Assembly: GCA_027923505.1 (NCBI GenBank)
Contig: BROI01000005.1
Span: 558,001 to 622,000 of the forward strand
Direction of reading: 5' to 3'
Length of the DNA stretch: 64,000 nt
Source of the DNA: Mayamaea pseudoterrestris
Taxonomy: Eukaryota > Bacillariophyta > Bacillariophyceae > Sellaphorales > Sellaphoraceae
Shown here: in pieces, positions 23,708 to 34,041 of the stretch
Position numbering within the stretch: position 1 is the first letter of the stretch
Layout: every line of letters begins with the position of its first letter
The notes under the pieces: generated by a model
What the model saw: only the letters and a program-made list of their open reading frames with translations
Told to the model about the DNA's origin: nothing
The model's database searches: none
Translations under genes and position numbers: made by a program

Positions 23708-24163
23708 GCCTGCTGATAGTTCTGCTACATTAAACGAAACGATTAATATTGACTGTATCTATTCATATGGACGCTCCATCTACTTTTAGTTTACGTCGTC
23801 ATAATGATACAGTTCGCAGATATGTTTTTAGATTCGGCAAATTTCTTGTCTGATAGCCGAAAATGCGCACCTGGTCCACACCCGAAAGCATTTAAGATAG
23901 AGTCTATGGGACCCATGCTTTCTTCCGAGCGTCCTTCCTTCCGTATTTCTAGCAATTTTTGAAGCTGCTTTTGCATCTAGGTAACGGTCTTCTATTGGCG
24001 CGTGATTGACTCCAAACAGAGGCAAGTACGTCGTAGCTAAACTCAACGGCGGGTCTTGTTTCGGTCACGCTTGCGACCGGCTGGCTCGCAGGGCGGTCAC
24101 ACTTTTTGTTCACTGATCCAAAATTTGCTGCCGAATGAATGCCGAGTGACGACGAAGATCTCG
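23708..24163. other. Intergenic, nothing recognised
   Basis: Holds the 3' UTR of the small mitochondrial gene and the left flank of the copia insertion at 24169. Without the insertion this DNA would be the far upstream region of the propeller gene at 32085. Confidence 0.5.
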
Positions 24164-24168
24164 ACCCG

Positions 24169-24402
24169 TAAAAGAAACCTGCTAGCTGAAGTGCAAGTTA
24201 GGTGTCAATCAAGCTCGCCAGGGAGTAGACGCTGGAGAGTCCTTTAGTTGTAGCAATAAGCTCACAATTTTAGATTTGAGTTGCTTTCAAACAAGTTGTC
24301 GTCGAGCGTAAGTGCGGGACTTTGATTCCAAGAGTCATAGGCTGCCGCCAGGGGACTAAACTAAAGTCCTCGGGTAGCTCGTCACCAGATAGACTTCTTT
24401 GA
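24169..24402 (+). repeat. 5' LTR of the 24169 copia element
   Basis: 234 bp, identical by eye to 31727-31960. Confidence 0.95.
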
Positions 24403-24414
24403 GGTTATGAGCCC
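24403..24414 (+). promoter_or_regulatory. Primer-binding site for the initiator tRNA-Met anticodon arm
   Basis: GGTTATGAGCCC directly follows the LTR. It is the complement of GGGCTCATAACC, the anticodon stem-loop of eukaryotic initiator tRNA-Met, not of a tRNA 3' end. Drosophila copia is known to prime from a 5' half of this tRNA, and the same mode is implied here. Confidence 0.75.
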
Positions 24415-24909
24415 AAACAGCTATCGCGAACCTTGACAAAACCTGATTGTCAAGCTTAACAAGAGAAGATGCATTCCATACGAAGAAGCAACCGGGCGTA
24501 ACAAGAACTTTCGCGAATTTTTGTCACCATCCGATCGTCTGGATTAAGCCCCTCGCCAAGGGTAATATGGCCCGTGTCAAGCGTCACTGATCCTGTACAG
24601 TCTAACAGACAGTACCAAGCAAGCAGTCGCGTCAACACTTTGATTACTGAGCGAGTCCCTTAAGTGGAAACTTTCGCCAAAAGTGTCAATGCCTCCCAAT
24701 TATTGCAAGTTGGTCATTTAAGAAGGCTGCCTAAAATAGGCTTAAATAAGAAATTTCGAGTATCCAACGGAAGAAAATTCCTGGCGTGCTCGCCCACGGT
24801 TTGTCGAGTTGCCACCATGAGGCAAACGAAACCAAAACAAGCAAGCAAACAGCAAGCGTTTTAACCAAGTTAACAAGCAGCAATCAACCACCCTACCGTT
24901 ACCATCAAG
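24415..24909 (+). other. Leader of the 24169 copia element
   Basis: Untranslated stretch between the primer-binding site and the first Gag ATG at 24910. No separate gene was seen. Confidence 0.6.
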
Positions 24910-25629
24910 ATGTCCAAGTCCACCGAAGCGTTGGAGAGGGAGCTCAAGGAGCTAGCGAAGCTTGTAGCGCAGCTACAGAAGGAGAAGGAGGACGGCGCCT
25001 CAACGGCAATGACTTACCAGGAGCTCAAGCAGTTGGCCCGCAGCAAGGCGCAAGAGTTGGCGAAGGACTGGAATCTTACTAGTCGCACTGGAGCTGCATT
25101 CCAAGCCAGTACACCTGGAGAGACGCAGTTTCGCCTCGGCAATAACCAAGGCCGAGGAGGCGGCAATGGAAACCGGAGCAATGCTAATAACCATCCTGCA
25201 CCGGCAGAAGGCGGATCCGAGCGGCAGACCTTTGCCGGAACAGAGAAGCTTTACTGTCGACGATGCCGACGCTGGTTGCCTGTGTCCAGTAACAAGGCAC
25301 ATGTAACGGCCGATCACCGCAGCAATCCAAACAACGGTGGCGGCAATAGCAGCAACAATGGCAATGGCTCTGGTGGATCCAGTCGCGGCCGCTCCCAGTC
25401 GCGCGAGCGGAATAACAGCGGCAATGCCAATGGTGGCGGGGGCGGTAACAACAACGGAAACAGTAACGGCGGCAGAGGCAATGGAGGCAGAAGGCGCCGC
25501 AACAGGAACAATGGTGGGCGCGGTGGCCAGGGCGGCAATAATCAAAGCGCCCAGCAACCGACCCAGTCGACAACCACGTCGAGCGGTTACCTCTCTAGCT
25601 TCTCCATGAATCTGTTCCCCGAAATGTGA
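24910..25629 (+). mobile_element. Gag-like region of the 24169 copia element
   Basis: 239 codons: a helical N terminus (MSKSTEALERELKELAKLV), then a short Cys/His unit (YCRRCRRWLP, then HVTADHR) spaced like a C2H2 finger rather than the usual CCHC knuckle, then a long Gly/Asn/Arg-rich tail likely to bind RNA. It is short for a Gag. Confidence 0.7.
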
Positions 25630-25647
25630 AGGTGTTGGACGCTACTC

Positions 25648-26268
25648 ATGTTCTTTATTATGGTATTGAATCTGAGTGCGTCGGGTTTAAGATTTGCAAG
25701 TCTCACAAGTGTTCCAGCTCCTTACCAGGCAGCAGGCCAAGCTTTCGAGGCAGTTCTTCTTGGAGCCGGTCGATTTATCCTTGCTTTGGCAGCTCTTCTG
25801 AGCCAGTCCCCATGGTTGCAGTGTTTCTATCAAGTTGTTGCAAGTTTCAACCGCAATGGCTTGCTCCTGCTCCAGTGGATTGCCCATTGGACGAGTTGGA
25901 TGGCGTTTTACTTCATACGTCTCCTCGATTCAGCGCAAGTGGAAACCGCGTTCCTCGGTGTCCTTTCCAAGCTCCAAGAACCTTGTTACTATGTTCTCCA
26001 AGCACTGTGGTTCGTTCTCAAAATGAATCCGGTGTCCCAAATTCTAGGCAAGCTCCTCGAGTGGTTAGCTAAACCGTTCAGGATGCGAGCCGATGTGTCC
26101 CAGTGGACATCTCCACGCGTCTTTCCAAAGCGCTGGATGGTCCTCGATGCCGTCATGCTCTCTAATCATGCGGCCATGGAAGTGTCACAAAGATTGGTGC
26201 GCTACACACGATTCGTGCACCTATTCTGTCGATATCAAGTCCGTCTGTCCACATGCGTCTCTTCCTGA
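25648..26268 (+). mobile_element. Hydrophobic open frame between Gag and protease
   Basis: About 206 codons with several hydrophobic stretches (VLLGAGRFILALAALL, LLLLQWIAHWTSWMAFYFI, YYVLQALWFVL). This is not a usual Ty1/copia part. It may be an extra protein or a chance frame in an untranslated spacer. Confidence 0.35.
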
Positions 26269-26435
26269 GTGCAAGGCGCAAGAAATGGAAGAAGGCGCAA
26301 GTTGCTATTCGAGAGGAAGCCAAGCTAGTCGGCGAGCAGCTTTAACGCAGCCAAGCAGATGCATGCTCGAGTTGCGCCAAAAGCCATGGAATTTGACGGC
26401 TAACATGCTTTGATCACCAAGATTTACCAAGTCTT

Positions 26436-27848
26436 TTGGAAGCGCAAGCGCAATGGTTAGCAATGCTCCCACCAGTGCCAAGCAAAGTCGGCGGACAACA
26501 GAAGCAAGATGAGGAAGCTGCACTAGACCCTCTCCAAGTCTGTTTCTTTGTGCCTGCCGAGCAAGAGTCTCTACCCCAGGAAGCTTTCTTTGATGCTGTT
26601 GGCGATATAACAGACATTGAAGACGTCTTCTTCGAGGTTGAGCAAATTCCCAGTCCTGTACCCAGTGATGATCCGTCCCCGCTCGCGTCCCTGACCGAGT
26701 CCAAGACCAAGATCAAGACCAAGGCCCTGCTCGTGTCCCTGACCGAGTCCAAGACCAAGTCCAAGTCCAAGGCCCCGCTCGTGTCCCTGACCGAGTGCAA
26801 GACCAAGTCCCAGTCCAAGTCCTATTCCCAATGCCAGGCTCTTATGCCGGCGCCAAGCAAGCTTCTCGAGGAGGTTCTCCACGGCCATGAAGGCGCATCA
26901 ACGATAGCTCAAGCTCTTCTCTCCACGGTTGATGAGTCCTTTAACTTGTCGCCGCCCTATCCAGGGAGCCTGTCGCCGCCTCTTCAATTGCGGTCATCAA
27001 GCTTGGGCAAGGAAGACTATAGCAATGCATTCAATGCTCACGTCTTTGACCCAGACTTTGTCATGGCGTTGCATTCGAGGCCAAGTGTTCAGGGCGGTCA
27101 GGAGGAGCTAATCTCCGTCGTCCTAGATACTGGTTGCTCCGTTGCTCTGACGTTTTGTGAGGATGATTTTGTTGAGTTGTCAAGGACCAAAGGCTTTATC
27201 AATACCGCTAATGGCAAGTCTGCTATCACGGGGCACGGCAAAGTGCGTTGGATGTTTATCACGGAGCAAGGCGAGAATGTGGAGGTCATTGTACCAGCGC
27301 ATTTGTGTCCTGCCTCCAACCAACGCCTGCTGTCGCCTCAAGGCTATGCTCTATACCACGGTTTAAGCCAAGATGAGATCCAATATGGCGGTTCACATTC
27401 ATTCTTCTTCATGAACCTGAAGGACCAAGATGGCAAGTTTCACAAGTTCCGTTGTCCCATTCATCCGCGCTCGAACCTTCCACTAGCGGTTGCCCGCTCA
27501 AGCGAGTCCTGCACGTGTGCCGAAGCCAATTGCACAAGTTGCTTCAGCCATGGCTACATTACTGTGGCTGAGGAGACAAACCAGAATCTAACTGGCAGTC
27601 AACGTGAGCTCCTACTGTGGCATCAGCGTCTCGCGCACCGAGCAATGAACTATGTTCAAGACTTGTTTATTCCGAAGGTCGAGCCCAGCTCCTTGCCTCC
27701 TGCTGAGCCACCGCCGGGTCCGTGTATCAAACCGACTCACAGCGGTGCTCGCACATGTCCTGCTCCTAAGTGTGCTGCCTGCCTACTAGCCAAGCAGCGG
27801 CGCAGGCGAGAGCTCAAGGAGTGCGCAATCTTGTTGATGGCGCTCTGA
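26436..27848 (+). mobile_element. Protease and pre-integrase region of the 24169 copia element
   Basis: The aspartic protease signature VLDTGCSVALTF lies near 27120 and the pre-integrase motif LLLWHQRLAHRAMNYV near 27610. A 48-bp unit is repeated three times in the N-terminal linker (26682-26825). Confidence 0.85.
26682..26825 (+). repeat. Three tandem 48-bp coding repeats
   Basis: Three copies of a 48-bp unit encode a 16-residue Ser/Thr/Lys-rich repeat starting LVSLTESKTK. Copies differ at a few bases. They lie in the linker before the protease domain. Confidence 0.85.
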
Positions 27849-27978
27849 TGGTGGATGATTTGCAGCCAGGTGACCCGTCTCTGTTGATCATCAGTCGTCA
27901 GTCTCGGTAGACGCCCGACGTCTCGAGGGCGGGAATCCACAGGAATGAAATTTTGCGGCGGTACCATTTACGTGACCA

Positions 27979-28760
27979 TTGTTCCAGAGCTATCTTCTGT
28001 ATCCACCAAGTCAGTTTTGCGACGGCGATACCATCAAGGGCAAGCGGCTAGTTGAAAAATACTTTGACGAAGCCCTGCCTGGACTAAAGATCAAAGCCTT
28101 CCATGGCGACAATGGCATTTTCAACTCAGCCGAGTTTGAGGCCGACTTGTTGCGCCAAGGGCAGACGATTAAGTTCAGCGGTGTCGGTGCACATCATCAA
28201 AACGGTGTTGCAGAACGTTCCATTCAGATTGTGGTAGAGATGGCGAGAACGATGATGCAGCATGCTTCAATGCACTGGCCGTCGGAATTCGAGGAAAGTT
28301 TGTGGCCCTTCGCCATGGACTATGCCTGCTGGTTGTGGAACAACATGCCGTCCCGAGGAGGTTTAACACCTTTGGAAGTGATGTCCGGTGTCTCCGGTGG
28401 AGGTGCAAACCTTAGCCGTGCAAGAGTTTGGGGTTGTCCAACCTTCGTGTTAGATCCAAAGCTACAAGACAAAAAGAAGATCCCGAAATGGCGCCCACGC
28501 TCCAGGCGAGGCCAGTTTCTGGGCATGTCTACAGCTCATTCATCAACCGTTGGTCTCATCCGGAATCTGGTTACTCAGCACGTGTCGCCACAATTCCATG
28601 TGGTGTATGATGAGCTGTTCCAGACGGTGGCAAACCCTGGCTTTGACGACGCAGACCCACTATGGATCCGCCTGTTTCGGTCAAACCGAGAGCTTTACCT
28701 CGACATGGAGGAGCTCAAGGCAGACTTGTATCCAGCGCAGTTAAGAGAGGACTACTGGAC
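27979..28760 (+). mobile_element. Integrase region of the 24169 copia element
   Basis: Integrase core with FHGDNGIFNSAEF and GVGAHHQNGVAERSIQ (Asp and Glu of the DDE triad visible), then WPFAMDYACWLWN and GGLTPLEVMSG. The TRIM follows. Confidence 0.85.
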
Positions 28761-28769
28761 TGAGGAAGA

Positions 28770-28975
28770 TAGCAGGTTGCACACGAAAAACAGCAACCAG
28801 AGCGATACCTTTACTTGTCATAGTGCATGGTGCCTTGTATGCAGCATATAGTACACTAGCAGACGGAAAAGTAGCAGCGTGTTTAGAGGTGATATAGCCG
28901 GTTATCCTTGGTTCGATTCCGAGGTGCGCTACTTTTAACGGCATAGTGATACTACTTTCTGTTGCATACCTGCTA
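28770..28975 (+). repeat. 5' LTR of the nested TRIM
   Basis: 206 bp, identical by eye to 29240-29445. Confidence 0.93.
28876..28931 (+). ncRNA. tRNA-like top half in the nested TRIM LTR
   Basis: AGCGTGT (28876-28882) pairs over seven positions, some G-U, with GTGCGCT (28924-28930). The T arm CTTGG/CCGAG closes the canonical TTCGATT loop. The B box GGTTCGATTCC is at 28910-28920, and TTTT follows at 28933-28936. The middle (24 bases) can form only a short GATA/TATC stem, so D and anticodon arms are not both present. Compared with the unit at 17805-17851, acceptor pair 2-71 is G-C here and A-U there. A second copy is at 29346-29401. Confidence 0.6.
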
Positions 28976-28987
28976 TGGTAGCGTCCC
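28976..28987 (+). promoter_or_regulatory. Primer-binding site of the nested TRIM
   Basis: TGGTAGCGTCCC follows the 5' LTR. The first eight bases are the complement of CGCTACCA, the predicted end of the LTR tRNA-like unit with CCA added. The base differing from the other TRIM (G for A at position 6) matches the change in its own tRNA-like unit. Confidence 0.65.
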
Positions 28988-29239
28988 TATCGAGAGATCT
29001 GGACTGAGGCTGCTGGTTCGAGTTGCGATCGAATCAAGCGAAGAAAAAGCAAAAATTCACTGGTTGCACGGGTTTGTCACGAACGAACGATGGGGAGTCG
29101 CGGACCCTGGGGAGTGCACAAAGATGCGCCGAGCCCGAAACGCCGCAGGAAAAACTGAAAAGTGACATTCCCCCGCGAGACGAAAATGCCAGCTGAAACG
29201 GAAGACGAGTTAGCACTATGACGCGCAAAGCTAGGGGAG

Positions 29240-29445
29240 TAGCAGGTTGCACACGAAAAACAGCAACCAGAGCGATACCTTTACTTGTCATAGTGCATGG
29301 TGCCTTGTATGCAGCATATAGTACACTAGCAGACGGAAAAGTAGCAGCGTGTTTAGAGGTGATATAGCCGGTTATCCTTGGTTCGATTCCGAGGTGCGCT
29401 ACTTTTAACGGCATAGTGATACTACTTTCTGTTGCATACCTGCTA
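29240..29445 (+). repeat. 3' LTR of the nested TRIM
   Basis: 206-bp copy of 28770-28975, with the second tRNA-like unit at 29346-29401. Confidence 0.93.
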
Positions 29446-29501
29446 AAGAAGCTGAGTTTCACCGCAGAGACAAGAGCACAAGTGCAGAAGCTACCGACGA
29501 G

Positions 29502-31700
29502 TTGTATACCGACGTTGACGTTGTGCCGAGCCAAGAGCCAGCCCCAGAGGGCGGCCAGCCAACTGAAGCACCAACTGATGCGCCAGCTCACGGTTTAGCT
29601 AATGTACAAGCTCCTATTGCCGTTGACTTCGTCCCTGACGAGGAAGTTGACGAAGAACCCGAGCAAGAGGACGAGTCTGCAGAGGCTCCTTCCTTGCAAC
29701 CAAGTGCCGATCCACAGTCTGACGAAGAGACTGTCCTAGCCAACAACCAGTCACTGCACCGCCGTTCCAAGAGGAAGACCAAAGGTCAGCGCAAACAATT
29801 GCGGTTTGACGAAGAGTTCCATCTTGCAGAGCGCGCCGTCTTGACGGAAGAAGGTTGGGTGATCCGAGCCAAGAACTCCAAAAGGGTTGGTGCGATTGTG
29901 TATCCCATAGAGAAGGACGATATTATAGGCCAACGCATGGATTGGACTGCCTCAGCAAGTTCTGGTTCATTAGCGGCGCTCTTCACTGAATATGAGCGAC
30001 TGTACACCGATCCTTACTCAATGGAGATTGACGATTCACATCCGTTCTCGTATGCCGCCAAGGTCGCCGACGCAGATTCTCCTACTTACCGGGACATTTG
30101 CCGAGCAGACGAGGAAAGCCAAGCCAAGTGGATGACTGCTATGCAGGGCGAAATGGACGCGCTCTTTAGCAAAGGAACGTTTGAGTGGATTCACAAATCA
30201 AAAGTTCCCAAGGGCAAGCAAGTCATTCCAACAACCTGGGTCTTCAAAGTGAAGCGAGCCGTCGACATGAGTATTCGCAAGTTCAAAGCGAGATTCTGTG
30301 TCAGAGGCGACCGCCAAGATCTTAAAGATGAAGATGGCGCTGAGCCAAGCGTTTACGCTCCCGTTGTCCAATGGTCCACCATAAGACTGATGTTTAACCT
30401 GATGATTGCTCACAAGCTCAAGTCGACCCAGATTGATTTCCGCAATGCTTTCGTTCAGTCTGATTTGCCAGAGCCGATTTACATCCAAGCTCCAGCGGGT
30501 TTGAATGACCCTAGCAAGAAGGATCACGTTCTTAAGGTCTTGAAGAGTTTGTATGGCGACAGGCGCGCACCCCAGTTATGGTTCAAGCATTTGTGCAAAG
30601 GATTGGAGATGCAAGGATTCAAGCCGTCTCAGCACGATCCGTGTCTCTTTATCCGCCACGATTGCGTCTTCTTTGTTCATGTTGATGACGGTTGCTTTGT
30701 CTCCAAGTCGCAGAAAGTGATTGACAAGTGCATCGAACAACTGATCAAGGATGGCTATGATTTGGATCCCGAGCGCGGCGATTTAGCTGGTTTTCTAGGC
30801 ATCAAGATTGAGGAGGAGAAGGACAGCCAAGGCAAAAGCAATGGCAACCTCGTCCTTACTCAAAACTCACTCATTGAGCGCATCCTTAAAGTGCTCAAGC
30901 TTTCTGATTCTAAAAAGACCAAGCTCATCCCCGCAGCCGAAGCCTTAAAGGCATGCAAGGAGTGTCCGGCCCACGACGAAGATTGGAATTACAGATCCGT
31001 CGAAGGCATGATGCTCTATCTAGCGCAGAATACAAGACCAGACATTGCAATGGCGGTTCACCAAGCGGCACGATTTGCTAACGATCCACGCGACGTGCAT
31101 TCCAAGGCTCTCTTCTACATTGGTCAGTACCTACTAGCTACACGAACCAAGGGAATGATCCTGCGCCCGAACCGTAATTCAATGCATTTGGACATGTATT
31201 GTGACGCCGACTTTTCCGGTCTATTCAAAGTGGAAGACCGTGACGACCCAAGAAGCGCCCGCTCTCGAACTGGTTACATTATCACGTTAGGAGGAGCGCC
31301 AGTGCTCTGGGCAAGCAAGCTCCAGACGGAGATTGCGACTTCTACCTGCGAGGCCGAGTACATTGCGTTATCTACAGGAATGCGATCACTGCTACCAGCC
31401 CGCTGGATTTTACAAGAAGTTACTAGCATGTTGCAGTTGCCGTCAAAGCAGCGCTCTGTCATTTCAACCGTTTGGGAAGACAATGATGCAGCTTTGATTC
31501 TGGCCACAACAGACCCACCCAAGATCTCGTCACGAACCAAGCATTTCAATGTGAAATATCACTGGTTTAGGAGTCACCTTAAGAAGGGACAGATTGAGTG
31601 CAAGCGAGTCGATACCAAGGAGCAGTGGGCAGACATTATGACGAAGCCACTGGACCGTATCCGACTGGAAGCAATCCGTAAGAAGATCATGGGATGGTAA
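29502..31700 (+). mobile_element. Reverse transcriptase and RNase H of the 24169 copia element
   Basis: Reverse transcriptase with TTWVFKVKRAVDMSIRKFKA, QIDFRNAFVQSDL and the catalytic FVHVDDGCFV box near 30675. RNase H has CDADFSG, SRTGYIITLGGAPVLWASK and STCEAEYIALS, and ends at 31700. This is the standard Ty1/copia order. No chromo-like module was noticed here, unlike the other two elements. Confidence 0.9.
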
Positions 31701-31726
31701 GACCTTGTTGCTCACTTGAGGAGGAG

Positions 31727-31960
31727 TAAAAGAAACCTGCTAGCTGAAGTGCAAGTTAGGTGTCAATCAAGCTCGCCAGGGAGTAGACGCTGGAGAGTCC
31801 TTTAGTTGTAGCAATAAGCTCACAATTTTAGATTTGAGTTGCTTTCAAACAAGTTGTCGTCGAGCGTAAGTGCGGGACTTTGATTCCAAGAGTCATAGGC
31901 TGCCGCCAGGGGACTAAACTAAAGTCCTCGGGTAGCTCGTCACCAGATAGACTTCTTTGA
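31727..31960 (+). repeat. 3' LTR of the 24169 copia element
   Basis: 234 bp, identical to the 5' LTR and preceded by the purine tract TTGAGGAGGAG. It ends about 124 bp upstream of the start codon of the propeller gene. Confidence 0.95.
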
Positions 31961-32084
31961 ACCCGTTGCTCTCTTGCATCACTTTTTCCGAGCTCGGGCG
32001 GCTATCAAGCACCTCCATTCCTTGTTACAATCCAGTTTTCGAGTTAACGAATCGGTTCCCTCTTCACCTCTATCCATTTGCACG

Positions 32085-33820
32085 ATGAAGATTTCTACAA
32101 TCCTTCTCCTTGCCACCCTCCTCGGCAGCTCGGCCGCTCAGCGCGAGTACTTGAACCCAGCAACTGAAGCTTGGACGACGGTCGGTGGAGAAGTCAAGCC
32201 TGGCAATGGCTTGTTTGCGGACCCATCCGGAGATACCTTGGTGGGAAGCTTCTTCGACGGAAGTCTCATCATGTTCAACGCCGAGACAGGAGAAAAGCTC
32301 GCCACATACACGCCATCCGTTTCTAGTGGAGCCACCATCCGTGGCTTTGGAGGTGTGACGTTTTCCTACGCGGGAGCGACGCCCTATGTGACCTATGCGA
32401 TTACGGTGAATCCGTTTGACGATGCGAAAACGTAAGTAGCTATGCACTTGGTTGCGAATGACGAATGAATGGAAGAACACGACTCATTTCTCGCACTTCA
32501 TTTCTTTCGACAGGCGCGTGATTGCCGTTTCGCCATCGGGTGATCAGATTCTTGAAACTGTTGGCGTACCAGGAGTCCAGTCAGGCACTCCATTGACTAC
32601 CTACGATGGTCGCTACATTTTGATGAACTCCAACTTGGACGACCAGGGCTACTTTTCCGTATTTGATACCAACGGCGACACATCGAATCCGATTGAACCG
32701 GTCTATCAGTTTACTGGTAATTCGACGGCACCTTTTGCACCTCTTGGAGGCTTTTTGCAGCCAGCCGAAGGATACTATGATGGTGGAGAAGCCAATCGCA
32801 ACGATATTTTTGCCTGGGGTGTCTCCGTTCCAGAGAATGCCACTGCTGCTGGCATGGGTCAGTTGTACGCCTTTCAAATGCCCATGGACGGGAGTGCCAT
32901 GAAAGCATTTGCTCTAGGTGGCGAGCAAGCCTTCCAAATGTCAACTGCTCCAGTCTTTGGCAACAAGGGACGCAACTTGTACCTGGCCACGACACGCGCC
33001 GAAGAACGCTGCTGGGTAGGAGAAGCTGGCTTTGATCGCAGTCGATTCAATCGCGGACGCACTGAAACGATCGGTTTGACGCGTGGAAGTCCGCAGTATA
33101 TTTCGGCCGCTGCGCCGCCAAGTCTTGGAGGAGATCCAGAGTTTCCGACAGTCTATGGACCAGGTACGTGTTGAGACGGACATGTATACTGTTTTACGAT
33201 TTGATAGTAATTGACTGATAACTTACCTCGTTTACGCTACAGGTGCCGCCGCTGAAGTCTGGGCTGCTACTTACAATTTCTCCATGTACGTGGCCGTCCC
33301 AACCACTGCCGTCGTTACGAGTAAGGTGCAGGTGTCGCCCGACAATGTCATGGTTTATTATGGCACACAGGATGGGTTCCTCGTCCAGGCCGACGCTGCC
33401 TCATTGACGCCGGTCTGGTCCAAAACATTTGGTGTATCTTTGGAGGGAGAGATTGCCCTTAACAAACAGGGCACCATGGTTTACGCGTGCGACTCGTCGG
33501 GAGTGGTCAAGGCTTACACTGTATCGACGCCGGATTCCACTACCACTGCTCCCACGGCCACTGCCGCACCAACCGGACCAACCATTGCGCCAACGATCAC
33601 GCCGCAACCCACCATTACTCCTCGTCCGACAACATTTGCTCCCACCAAAGCACCAGCGGCGGCGGCGACGGATTCGCCTACCAAGACGCCGACGAGGGAT
33701 GATGCACCAACAGGATCGCAACCTTCTGGTGGTTCCGTGGAACCTTTGGAGAACTCGTCCGCGACGCGTGCGATGGGTGTGGTTGTTCCCTTGGCACTTC
33801 TCCTTGGTCTCCTGTTGTAA
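32085..33820 (+). CDS. Secreted, probably GPI-anchored beta-propeller-like protein
   Basis: Three exons (32085-32431, 32514-33163, 33243-33820; introns of 82 and 79 bp) encode 524 residues. An N-terminal signal peptide (MKISTILLLATLLGSSAAQ) is followed by repeating beta-rich units typical of PQQ/WD-like propellers (VSPSGDQILETVGVPG, TYDGRYILMNSN, YYGTQDGFLVQADAASL, VYACDSSGVVKAY). Next comes a Thr/Pro-rich mucin-like stalk (about residues 420-490) and a C-terminal hydrophobic tail (VVVPLALLLGLLL) after a small-residue region, as for GPI attachment. It probably acts at the cell surface. The precise family is not recognised. The young copia LTR lies about 124 bp upstream and may now sit in its promoter or 5' UTR. 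Confidence 0.75.
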
Positions 33821-34041
33821 AGTGCTGCTATGACTGCAGTCATATCTGTGAAATAGATTATGCGACATTGCTGTGTGTGTGTAAAGTGTTACAACTCTTT
33901 CAAGTGACTATAAATGATATAAGCTGACGTTGCAGTAAAGTTATTCTCTATCTTTGTTTGTAACAAGTAGAGACAATGCTGTGCATTGTGATTACCGCGT
34001 CACATCCAAACGCCAAAAGTACCTCCATATAGCATTCGCTC

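Larger units (their letters stand above)
28770..29445 (+). mobile_element. TRIM nested in the 24169 copia element, 676 bp
   Basis: Two identical 206-bp direct repeats (28770-28975 and 29240-29445), each ending in the inverted pair TAGCAGG/CCTGCTA, enclose a 264-bp non-coding interior. A 4-bp duplication AAGA flanks it (28766-28769 and 29446-29449). The interior starts with TGGTAGCG (primer-binding site) and ends with a purine tract (AAAGCTAGGGGAG). Identical LTRs indicate very recent insertion, later than the host element. It is related to the TRIM at 17709-18290. Confidence 0.92.
24169..31960 (+). mobile_element. Young Ty1/copia element, 7.8 kb, with a nested TRIM
   Basis: Bounded by 234-bp LTRs that appear identical along their whole length and flanked by a 5-bp duplication ACCCG (24164-24168 and 31961-31965). 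Its parts are Gag (24910-25629), a hydrophobic open frame (25648-26268), protease plus pre-integrase (26436-27848), integrase (27979-28760) and reverse transcriptase plus RNase H (29502-31700). A TRIM sits at 28770-29445. LTR identity indicates very recent insertion. Apart from the TRIM it has about three or four breaks in reading, some of which may be frame changes normal to the family. LTR ends are TAAAAG...TTTGA rather than TG...CA. Confidence 0.95.

Noticed and set aside
25000-25573. Long minus-strand frames opposite the Gag-like region
   Set aside because: They are shadows of a low-complexity Gly/Asn-rich coding strand.
28870-28936. Possible host tRNA gene (B box, T arm and TTTT)
   Set aside because: It lies in both LTRs of a TRIM and lacks complete D and anticodon arms, so it is an element part and not a working tRNA gene.
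33401-33868. Arg-rich frames on both strands over the propeller stalk
   Set aside because: Compositional shadows of the Thr/Pro-rich coding repeat.
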